A stretch of 64,000 nt of DNA from Chaetorhynchus papuensis. Lineage: Eukaryota > Chordata > Aves > Passeriformes > Rhipiduridae. The notes beneath the pieces were generated by a model. The model was not told the origin of the DNA, did not search any database, and saw only the letters and a program-made list of their open reading frames with translations. Every line of letters starts with the position of its first letter. The stretch's first letter is position 1. The position numbers were made by a program, and so were the translations under genes. The stretch spans positions 248,001 through 312,000 of the forward strand of contig VWYX01000631.1 of the NCBI GenBank assembly GCA_013396525.1, read 5' to 3'. Below, piece by piece: positions 39,141 to 51,100 of this stretch.

Positions 39141-42100
39141 CCCCGCAGGTTCCCGTCCTGTGTGGCTACGGGTGCCCAAGGTTAAACGGGTCACTCCAGA
39201 CAGAGGGGAATGAGGGATGTGGAATGAAGGGCATGGAGCTGGTGGAGCGAGCCCACAGCAGGCCACCAAGTTGATCGGAGGGATGCAGCACTTCTCCTTT
39301 GAGGAAAGGCTGAGAGAATTGGGTTTGTTCACCCTGGAAAAGAGAAGACTTTGGGTAACATTAATTGCGGCCTTCCAGTACCTGAAGGGAATTTACAGGG
39401 AAGATGGGGCAAGACTGTTTACAAGAGCGTGTCATGACAGAACAAGGGGGAGTGCCTTGACACTGACAGATAGTTGGGTTAAATTGGACATTGGGGAAAA
39501 AATTATATACTGTGGGGATGGTGAGGCCTGGCACAGGTTGCCCAGAGAAGCTGTGGCTGCCCCATCCCTGGAAGTGTCCAAGGCCAGGCCTGCAGGGGCA
39601 CTGAGCAACCTGGTCTGGTGGAGGGTGTCCCTGCCATGGCAGGGGATGGAACTGGATGGTCTTCAAAGTGCGCTTCCAACCCAAACCTTTGAGTAGTTCT
39701 GTGAAGCAGATGTCCCTCGGGTTTGTGTCTGAGTGTCCAAGGTTAAATGGGTCACTCCAGCCAGCTCCTCGCTGGGGAGTAGTGTCCAGCATTGCTCCTT
39801 GTCCTGCTCCCACATCAGGGGCTGGCACTGGGTTCTGTGTGAGCTCCAAGAGGGCTGATTTTGGTAGGGAATATTTAGCAGGAGTAGGCTTCCGAAGCAG
39901 AATTACATAATATCCCAGCCTGCCCTCACTCCAAGCCGACTTGAGCTCGGAGTTCGTCTTCAAGGCAGATGCATCAGATTTCATTAACTTCTGACTGACT
40001 GTACTGGTGTGGTGGCTTTGCTTGTGACATGACACAGTTCTTGGAATGCACGTGACTTTTTATTTTTGTTGTTGGAACCTTGCTCACCTGCTTGTATTTA
40101 GAAGAGGAAAAGGAGCTTGTGGGTTTGTTTTTTTTTTTAAGACGGCAATGAATAAAAAAGTAGTTTAAGTAGGCAGTATAGTCACGTGGTACCTGTGGGC
40201 TATGCAGCTATGAAATAGGATTTTATTGTGGTATGTGTGCTACTCTGTGCAAGTGCTTGAGTTTGAAACAGTTTGAGCATCTGAACTCGTGTTCCCTCCT
40301 AAATAGTTAGCTAGCTACTTTAACTTTCAGTTTGCTCTTGAATTTTATTTATCTCCAGTCTCTAATTAGCAGGATGGACTATCACTTCTCTTAAGGCTTT
40401 AGTGCTCAGGATCCTGCTTGACCCTGGTGTTAATCAGTGAATAGGTGGGAACAATCTTGAAACAGCTGGTAGTGACCCAGGGGTGCCAACTGTTGTGGTT
40501 GAGGATTTAGAATGGATTTTGTGTCTCTCTTCATTCATTGTGATCTAAAAGGTGGGGGGAAAATAAATTTGTTTTCTTCCACTCCAAGATTATGTTTTAA
40601 ATTGAAGTTTTTTCACTTGGGATATCTTAGTCCAATGTGGAAGCAATTGTATGAAAGTTACTGATTCATACACAGGTTGGTGAATTTTAAGGAGAGAGAT
40701 TATTTATGGTGACTCAGGGTCTTTATTTCTAAAGAAAATACTCAAATAAGTAGTGATGCATGCCTCTGAAGAAGAAAAAAAAGAGAGGAACTGACTGAAA
40801 TCAGAAGTGGTTGGGATAGCAAACAATTAAAATTATTTGGAAACCTTTTCTCCTTATGAAAAATTGCTCTTTGGTTTGGAGTGAGAGGTAGCTGACAATA
40901 GTGATGGTGGCAAAGTTGGTTTTAGTGTTAGCTGGGCATGGTGCGTGTTGCTGCATTGCTTAAATTAGACTCTAATTAATTTTATGCAGTGTTTGATGTG
41001 TGAAAGATCCTCGGGTCTCCATGCTATTTCCTGTGGTGCATTACTGGTGCTTTTCTCCTGTGGAGGAGCCTTTGTCTTTAATGAGGATAAAAACTCCATG
41101 CTGCTGGTGTGGAATTAGTGAGAGTTTGAGCTCCAGGATTGATTTTTTTTTTTTTTTATGTTTTCCCAGCGTAATCCGGTCCGGGTTTTTCCCCGATCCG
41201 CTTTCCGGGTGAAATCCCGTCCGGGTTTTCCTCCATCCCTGCTCCCGGCCCTCATCCTCAAAATATCTGTAAGAGAAGTAAGGGGGGGAAATTCAGTTTT
41301 ATTTTGGAAGTGAAGCTGGGGCAGGGGTTGAGAGCATCTTACAGCCAGTGAGTTTTCCCATGGGCAGCAGCTGCTTCCCTCCTGCCTAAATATTTCTGTT
41401 TGGGCAGCAGAAACTCCTTGTGAGAATTTTCAGTCCAGGTGGCTTCAGTGAGGAGAACAGCAAACACAGACAAATCCGATTCTTGCAGCAGTTTCTATAC
41501 TGATGGATTTTGGCTTCCCTGATTTTTATCTGGTTTAGAGCTGGTGATCCGGACAGGAATCCTGCATGTCAATCCATGGATTCCTTCTGTACTGTCTCAG
41601 GCTGCTTGGCAGGACTGCAGTAATGTTCATTAAAACCTCATTTGTTTGAAGAATGTCCTATTTATTTATAAGACCTTTGTTTTCCAAGCAGTGCTTTTAT
41701 TAATGCAATTGTTACTATAGCATCTTCATGAAAAAAATATTTATTTTCATCAACTGCTCTTTTGCAACCTCTTGCCCTGGTAGGAACAGGTACAGCTGCT
41801 GTTTAATGTCAGTTTTTCTATTTGGGAAGGTGGAAAATCACTGTGTAATTCCACTTTTTTGTTGTTCCCATGTGCACAAATAGAGAAACTTTAAGTTTGA
41901 AATTACTTGTGTGTGAGATCTGTAGCAGGAATAGGATTTTTCTTCCTTCATCCCTCCTAGCTGAGGTGTGTGTACTCGGCTGGCTTTTTGTAAATATTTG
42001 GTTATTCATAGCTGGAAAAATTGCAGGCCCTGGAAGAAGCGCTGCTGCATTTTATTGATAAAAATGTTCTGGAGAAGGTTCTGCATCTGCCAAGCATTGC

Positions 42101-45100
42101 ACCATTTTTTGGATGTTGTTACTATCACAGCACACAGGTCCGGGCTGGAGTGCTGTGAGTGTGGTGCTGGAATGAGCTGCGTTAAAAAGTTTCCCTATTT
42201 CCTTGTCTCTAGTCTGCCGCTGTGAGATAATGATTCATTAATATGAGGAGTTTTCTTTTTGTCTTTAATATTGTGTCTGTTTGGAACACAGAAAACTAAT
42301 TTCTGGTCTGCTTGCTTAAAAGTGCGTGCTGCATTTGTAAACAACATTTGTTCCAAGCTTGATTTATCTTAATTTAACATCCTCTTCTTTTTAAGTAAAT
42401 TAAAACAAGCAAACAAAAAAAATCCAGCCCATCAATGAACTTGTTGTCTTCGTGCCTCTGGTTACAAAAGAAACCATTTATGCTCTTGGTGCATCTGCAG
42501 TACTTTACGTGCTTGTTCCCACAGCGGGTGTTAAATGTTTTGATTCCCCTTTGTTTCAGCACAGACTTACTGCAGTGTGTACCTGAAAAAGAATGTCTTA
42601 ATTGTCCATTTTAATTCGAGCCAGGTGACAACCAGGAGACCAGCTAATAGTAATGTTTCCAAGGCTAGCTTGTTATACTTATAGTATAGGCCCATACTTT
42701 TTACTTTTTCGTTGTCATTTATCATTAAATATTGCCCTGCTATCTCATTGGACAGCTGATTGCAAGGGTTCAGCCCTCCCACCAGCACCTTTTGTCTGTA
42801 GTTTCAAGGGAATGTGTTAAAAATGAAGCTGAATGTTTTGATATTTAGATGGTTTAGTGCTTTTAATCACTTGGCTTGAAATACTTTGTGTAAATAAAAT
42901 CCCGAAGGATTTGCTAAACTATTTAAAAATTGCTGTAAGTTAAGTTAGGATCTGTCACTTAAGAGTGTCTAGTCTCTTACTTCTTGTTAGTATCTAGGCT
43001 TTTCTTTGTCCTATTCTTAACAAAAAGAAACCCAAACAACCCAAAACCCAATGAAAACCAAAAAGCAGGGGGAATAAAAATCAAGTTATCAAAACTGTTC
43101 TGGTTTTGAAGCCTCTGCAGCTCTTCTGGCTGGGTCCAGAGGAAGTGACCAAACATTTTATTTAATTACTGAACACACAGCTGAGTGCTGTGTTGGGCAT
43201 TGGCTGAACAAAAACTGCAGAAATGTGATGCTGAAATACCCTCCTTTGTAGCAGAAACAAAACAGGTGCAGAAGGCGATATAAAAATATGTAGAATGATG
43301 GAACTTAATCTGCTGAAGCTCTAAAAATTCACATATTTTTTCATTGATTGGTTTTCTTTCTATTTTAAAAATAATTTCTCATTTAAAAAAAAAAGGCTTG
43401 TCTGGGTTGGAGGGGTTTGACACTCTGCAGGAAGCTCCTTGTCAGCTTCCAGGGCTTGTGTTGTGGTGATACAGATCTGGGTAAATGACAGGGACCAACT
43501 TCTGTATCTTTGGCTGCCACCTGCTCACTTGAAAAGTCATTAAAACTACACAGTTGATCTGGAACTTGTCTTTTGTTGGCATTACAAAGCTGCCTATCCT
43601 GCCTCAAGACCTATCTGTATTTAGAAACTGTCTTTTTTTTTTTTTTCATTTTTTTAATGCTTGTGAAATGTGTAGCAGTAAGGCAAAACTATTTAAAAGA
43701 CTAAAAATAAGAATTTAATTCTGATACTGCTTTTACCATTCTATTAGATACTCTCTCAACACTTTCACTCTAATTTTGATAGTACTCCCAATATGAGCTC
43801 CATCAAGCAGCTTGGTTTAAGCAAGTTTTGCTGGTTTTTCTTCAGCAAATCCTCTCATGCCTGTATCCATAAGCTGTTTTTCCTTTTTCTTAGCTTCTTG
43901 CAACTTGGTGAAATTGCCATTAGAGCAAAGTGTGGAATGGTACTCAGTGTTACGTCTGTTCACTGATACTGTTGGTAACGGTAGCGAAAAGGCAGATAAA
44001 AAGAGTCAGTTAAATGTACTTGAAAAGGAGTGAATTGGTGAATTCAGTGACCAGGCAGGTACAAGAAGAGAGATCAGTGGCTCGGAGCGGCGAAACTGTG
44101 TATCAGCACATCTTAGCGAAGTCGTTCTGTGTTTACTGATCTACTCGGGGTGATACGGCTGAATGCTCAAACTGGTTTTAACTTGCGTTGGTTTTTTTGT
44201 ATTGCCTCGGTGAAGTTGTTGGTATTCGAAAGCCAAAGCTTGTTCTTTTGTGCTTTAGATCAGAGATAAATAGAAGTCAAAAGCAAAGTTTGTGTCTGAG
44301 AGCTTCAAACTTTGCTTTTCAATTGCTTTCTTTATGCTCTCTGCAAAAAGCTTTAGGTATTGTAATGGAGTAGGAACAGGAGAGAACACCTAGATACTTG
44401 GAAATAGTGATTTTAGTCCACTGCGTTGTGCAATTGCAGTGATAGATGTTTGCTGCCTCATTTATGGAGGGCTGACCGTGTGTGAGAGCATTTCAGCTGT
44501 AAAACTGCTCTGTGAGAGGTCTGGAAGCATCAGGAATGAGGTGTGTGTTGAGGAATGTGCAATACCTGCTTGCAGTGAATAGTTTGGCAGCGTGTCACTT
44601 TTAGCTATGTGGTGTTTTCAATCTGATTGTTGAATGATGAAGATCGGCAAATTGCCTTTTAACGTGTAACAGGCTACTGAAAGCTTTCTTTCCTTAACCA
44701 AGTGCCAAAGTCTTGATTTAAATTCCAGTGAACTTTGATTTTTAACTTGCAAAGCCTTTTTTTCTTGACACACCTGTTTGCGCTGCACCCTGTGCCCTAC
44801 AAGTTAATAGCGCTACCCCCTTGTCCATAGGGAGAAGAAATGGGAGTAACAGCCCTAAATTTGGTGGTGTTGACAAAGTGCTAATTGTTTCCTGGCCTGT
44901 CTGGAGCATGGCAGAAGAAATTTGGTTACATCTGCTTTTGCCAGGGACCTGCTCTTGCATTTTGTGCCTTGAAAAGTAACAGAGACTGGTTCCACAAGCA
45001 GGCATGAGGGTCTGCTTCCCTACTCCTACAGATTATATTTTTTTTCTAGGAATTTAAGAATGGTAGTTGTACCATAAATTCTGTGGAAATACGAATCAGC

Positions 45101-48100
45101 CACATTTCTAAAGGATTTGTTAGAAGACCCTGTGGTAATGAAGTAGTTCCCTCAGTCCTTCAGGGTGCAGAAAGTTGTTTGAAACTTTTGATAAAGATGT
45201 CAAGTGTCAAGTATTTTACTCTTCAGTAACTTACCTCCCCTTACACTTTCTCTTTCATCATTTTAAGACTGAGAAAGAGGCACAATAAAGCTTTGGTGAT
45301 ATAATTTTGTTATTTCCAGGAGGCCGTCATGAATTCCTTAATGCCTCAAATGCTGCACAACAAATGCAGACATGAAAGCTTCAGGAAAGTGAGGGTGTTG
45401 AGGTAAACAGCAGTGGTAACTCTTGCAGCAATCTGATGTGTATTGCAAGTTCTCCCTTGAACATGTGGGAACAGGCTGTTTCCTGGCTGGCAAGAATTGG
45501 ATGTATAATTTGAGGAATGTAAAGCAAATATTTTAATCCTGATTATCTGTGCCAATGTTCAGCTGGAGTGGCTGGATCTTGTAGCATTGTATGGATCTGT
45601 TGCCATCCCATGTCCAATACTGATACTAAAAATCAGGCAGCCAACAACTACAGCTTTTTGTGAAGTTCAGTGTTATGTCCTGTCACTGCTAAACTGTGAC
45701 ATAGGTAGATTTTAATACTGCTTTGAACTAAGGGAAATATTTTCAATCATATGAATGTTAGTCATGTGTATTGAATATTCCTCTTAATTTCATTCAGGAT
45801 AAATTCTCATGCATGTCAAATGTAAATATAAATTTTGATGGGGTCTAAATTTCTATTCCAAAATCAGATTAAACAGGCTAAAGGATGTATTACATTTTGA
45901 AAATCTCATGGTGTGAATTTGACACATCTAGAGAATCTGGATTTAGAAAACAGTCAAACTTCTGTCTTTCATTTTAGATCAACGTCAGCTGCATTATCTG
46001 ATGGATGTTTGCAGTTTCTTATTTACCAGTCAAGCTTCTATAATAAAATAATCCTGTTTGTAAAGTACAGTATCTGTCAGACTGTTATTAAAAGCTCTCT
46101 ACGGGCCAGCAGCACAGTGGAGAACAGCGCTGTGTGTGAGACTTGTTTCCAGCATCTTTTTGAAAGATATTGAGGGTCCGTCTCTTGCCAGGATAAGATT
46201 TATGTCCTTTTTTCCAGATGCTTTCACACAGAATGATATTGACTTAAAAAGACAAGATATGGGCTTTCACAGTTAGAATAATAAATTTCTAGTACAGTTA
46301 AATGCAACAAGTATTTTTAAATTGTATCTTTTTAACTGCCAAGTGACAAATTTTCCTTTTTTTTTAAGTACAGGAGTATTTAAAAGTACAAAGCACTCAG
46401 AGTAAATTTAATTCACCTCTTCTGTGAGAAATGACCTGTTTTACATTAAGCTTTATTGATATGAAACCTCTGGGGGTGGCTGGGGATATCTCAGTCTGCA
46501 GTCACTAAGGAGGTAAGCATTCCTGCTGACAGCCACAGAATAGGAACTGCCAGTCCCTAGGTCAGACAGCAGTGGTGGCAGACAAACCTAAGTAGTAGAG
46601 AACCTTGTGAAGGTTCCCAGTGGTGGTTTTGTGCTAAGGATCTTGGACTCTGCCCAGAAGGGAACGTGTTTCTGTGGTTTGCAACGGATGGGGAGCGTGG
46701 TGGCATTTGTGGAGCACTGTGACAAGGAGAGTGTCCCTATTCTCGCTGCTTTTGCTGCCAGAAGCCTGCATCCCTCTGGTAAATCAGATTAAACCCCATG
46801 AAGGTCTCTCCTCATTAGTGAAAGGCTAAGTCTGTGCATGGGCAATTGCCCCAGCTCAGTCACAGGCTGTACCTGCCAGTCCTGGTTCTCTTATTGAGTG
46901 TCTGACAGACCATGGCAAGCTGCACAAGTTTGAGGCAAACTTGGCAAACCAAGACTGAAATACATAAAATTGGCAAAAGGGGTTTTATCAGCAAATTTAT
47001 CTGATAATAACCTTTCATATTAGCTGTTCTGTTTCCAGTTTGATATTACCAATAGGTGCAAAATTGGTTTAATTATTCTGATTGAGAGTGTAGAAATTTC
47101 AGCTCTTGAAACGTGCATTCCCGTTTTTCTGAAATGAATCCTGGGAAAAAACAAGACAATAAGTATGAGCAGTAGGAATTTGATGTGTGCTCTTTTTAAG
47201 TCTCTAATGACTGCTATCAAAAAGGGCATGTTGTGATGTATGGAGTAGTGGGCTAAGGCAAATGCAATTTTGGGAAGTTCTGAGGTGTGGGAAATAAATA
47301 CAAAATGTTGTGATGAAGGATGCTGCTTCAGAGGACAGCCTGGCTTCAATAATTCAGGTAGCTGCCATGGAAATAGATTTTATTTCCTATGTAAATAGAA
47401 TAAATCACGAGTGGTGAGGACTTTGGATATGAATTTCTCAAATCTGTGATTTGTTTTAATAATATGGGGAAGAACATAGGGATTGCTAAAAAACTTTCTT
47501 GATTGTCTCATTCAGTAGACTTGATTAAGAAAAACTGTAGGTTTTTTCCTTTTGTGATTGACGTGTTTGAATTTTCTCTGTACAATAAATCAATTTGAAT
47601 GCCTTTAAGTGTAAGAGTATTAAAATATCTCTGCTGCCTTCCCCCTTTAGTTACGCTCCTTGGTGTCCAGCCTGTCAGCAGATTGAGGTGACCTGGGAGA
47701 GCTTTGCCAAGGAGAGCGAACGGCTCGGGATCACTGTTGGAAAAGTGGATGTCACTCAAGAACCAGGTATAGCATGAAACACTGGTTTAATAACAGCAAT
47801 TATTCAATATAAGTACCAGTTGCTACTTATTAGGCTTCAAAGTCAAAATAATGTTATCCACAGTTTGCTTCTCCATACAGTTCATATTTCTGAACTGAAG
47901 TTTATAAACTCAGTTTGAAGGATTAAAGAATTGAGGGAGTGATCTGGCTTAATACTGAATTAAAAGAAGCTTATTCTCTATTTAAATCTTCTTCACTGGA
48001 AGCTGTTGCCTGTCTCATTCCTCCAACCTGTCTGCAGAAGGTTCCGTTCTGTAGCCTGCCGTTAGGAGAATTTCAGGGTATGGTAGAGGGAGCCTTCTTT

Positions 48101-51100
48101 AATTAAAGTTGTTAATTGTTTCCAGCATGGTGCTGGTTTGTTGACTGGTTTAATTGTGGTGGTGCGTTATATTACAGATGTTATTGCTGTTTCCTGTTGG
48201 TGATGCACATATGCAAATATGTTTATAAAAACGCTTTCCTAAGTATTCACAGAGGCATGAGTGCAATCTAATTTATTTCTTTGGTGACTCCCTTCAGAGT
48301 TTTGAATGTGTCTTTGTACAAGCAGTGTTAATATTGTATAAACCTCTGCATCTCCTGGGAGTGCTTCGTGCTCGTTTGGGCTTTGAAGGGATAAAGGATT
48401 TTATCAGTAGTATCAAAGGGCTGAAAGATGAGATGTTGTTAGAAAAGAAGGCCAAACTTTTCTGTAAAGCATGTGAAAATGTGTTCATTTTATTAGTTGA
48501 GAACATGCTGAACAAATTTACTGTATCAAAACCCTTGTCTCAGAATCAGCAATCTAAGTTGACAAGAAAATGCCAGCTGTTCTATACCTTGTGTAGGTTC
48601 GTGTCTTGTTAAAAGTTCACAAGTATACAAAAATCTTGTATCGAAAAGCTGCATAAACCAATCATTATATAGTGTAATAAAGAGATGAGTTCTAATATTA
48701 CCTTTTTAAAATAGATGAAACCTTTTTTAAATAGATGTAAACTTAATACTTGAATTTCTAATGTTGCTGAGAGTCCTGACCCCTAAGCATGGCTAACTTC
48801 TGCGAGTCTAAGGACTGACCAAAATGATGAATTTGTACCAAAGCTCATATAATAAACCTACAAAATCCAGTTCAGTTCTGGAAGCTGCAGGCTCTTCTAA
48901 AACTAAGGAATGCTCAAACTGGAAACCAAACATTTATTACATATTTGACCTTTGGTGCTGATGTAATTTGGAAGATATATGAGTTTCTATGGAGCTTTCC
49001 AAAGTTACTGAGGTATTTTTACTGTGGGCTTTGCATCAGCCTTTCAGTTGTTGTGTTTAAGTGCTCTGTCTCCTTTCTTGCTTGCACAATGGTACTTTAA
49101 TTAGTCTTAGTTATATAACCCCTTCATTGAATTGAAAGTAGTCAAAATGTGTTGAATTAGGGGAAAACCACGAGATGAGTGCAGAGTTACATAAAATTGC
49201 ACTTCCCAAACCGGCAGGAGAAAGTGGCCATTCATGGTGCTTAATTGCAGGAGATGCCTGAAGAATAAATCCACCAGAGCCTTAATGGCTTCACAGCAGA
49301 TTTCAGTCACTTGATGTTCCAGCCTTAAAGTGCTTCCTCTTGCCTCATCTTCTCCAACATTCAGTGTGGAACAAGCAAATAGTGGAGATGCTTCTGGATC
49401 CTTAAGTTCTGAATATTTGTGGTGCCTTTTTTAAGCTCCTGATCACAACATTTACCTGTGAATTGAAACAAGACTTCATGGATCTTCTGTGTCTTGAGTA
49501 TTTGTTGGCTGAAAGCAGCTGGAGTTTTAGATGACATCTCTATTCTCTCTACATTTTTGGGGGCGTGCAGGTGCAAATAAAGATTTTTTTTTTTTTTAAA
49601 TTCTTGATTAGCTCTTTTCATAATGGATGCCAGTTTTCGATTTGCAAACAGAGACAGATGCTTAACTGTATTTCAGGTTGAGCTAGTAGCCAGTTCAAGT
49701 TTGTATTAAACAGGCACCAAAACAATTCAATGTGTTCTTAAATTTTGTAGCTGACTCACATCTGGTTTTACCAATCTAGATAACCTTAGATAACCAGCAA
49801 ACCTCCACCTAAAGCGTTGGGGATGCTTAGCTGCATTAGATAACTTGTAGTTTTCAGTGTTGCTTCTGAGGTGTTCACCCTAGGATAGGCCACAGGTAAG
49901 AGGTTTGAGCTGTTTTGTTTCCTTTGCCTGAGTGGTATTTGTAAGAACTTCAGAGAGCCTTTCAGTCTTCCCATGACTTTCTCTGTTCTTAAGCTAATTA
50001 TGTTCTTTATGACTCTCCCCCCAGTTTTCCTCGTGCAGCTGTGCTGTCTGCTTTATTCATTCTGCCATTACATTGTGGGTTTGTATTTTATCTCCCTGTG
50101 CTGGCACAACTTTGAGCTGTTTCAGGAAGTTTTTCATCACCCTGCCTCTCATAGCAATAAAGGCAGAGAAAAAAGCCACAACCCTTTCCTGCCTATTCCA
50201 TGGAGGAATTCAAACAAGAGAAAACATTACCACTGAAACTTTTAAAAATACCTGGCTTATTTCAGTAGGGCTCATCCTTGTCTCTAAAGGCAGAAACCCT
50301 CTTGCTGCAATACTTTTCCATGGCTAATCCTGGTGCTTAGAGCTGTTTGCTTTATTGAAGGCTGAATAGGGCCTTCATTTCCCAAAAGATTTTCACAGAG
50401 TTTTATAAAAGGCAAAGTTAAATAACTGTACTCTTTACACTGGTACTTTATATGAATTGCAGTTGCTGGCTGTAGGAATTCAGCCCTTTCTAATGGACTC
50501 TGCATGCATCTAATGCTGGGCTGGTCCAAAACTTCAGCTGGGTGCAAATACTGATGAGACAAATCCATTGACAAGGAATACTACCTCTCAGTAAACATTC
50601 TTCAAGCTAAACATTGTTCCTTAATTTGTTATCAGAATTTAGTATCTGTTCCTGTTTGTAGCATATCTGAAGACAAACTGTTAATCTGTATTTACAAAAC
50701 AATGGTGAAAGCTGTGCAGCCTGCTGCTCTCTAGTCTAAAATACAGATTTGTAGGTATTTATAGATAAGTCAAAATGCTGAGAAATTTCAGTGTTACTGA
50801 TCTGTTTGTGTTGTTTTCTTCCCTTTCTAGGCTTGAGTGGTCGTTTCTTTGTCACAACACTTCCTACAATCTACCAGTAAGTGTGTCATACTGGAAACTG
50901 CAGCTATTGACTCCTACTTGTCACTTGATTTAATCTGTAAATGAAATGTGGGGGGAAATGAAGGAAGAGTGACTTTTGATTTCAGCTCAGGTTATTGTAG
51001 CTTTGGTTGCATGATAAAATCCTTATCTGAGGCTTTTCTTTAGTTTAAGTGACTTTACTAAGTTCCCCTGTTATCCATGCTAATTAAAAATGGATCAGAG

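Larger units (their letters stand above)
38827..47650 (+). other. TMX4 intron 1 (8.8 kb)
   Basis: It starts with the downstream half of the CpG island. It also holds the CR1 at 39225-39704, a 40-bp tandem duplication at 41171-41250, T-runs near 41141 and 43628, a mildly CpG-enriched patch at about 43965-44240, and a hairpin at 44279-44319. No other coding exon was seen. Large first introns rich in regulatory DNA are usual; no specific enhancer can be named. Confidence 0.9.

Noticed and set aside
39361..40035. 224-codon minus-strand open frame
   Set aside because: It is mostly antisense to the intronic CR1 fragment, with no reverse-transcriptase or other domain and no splice context.
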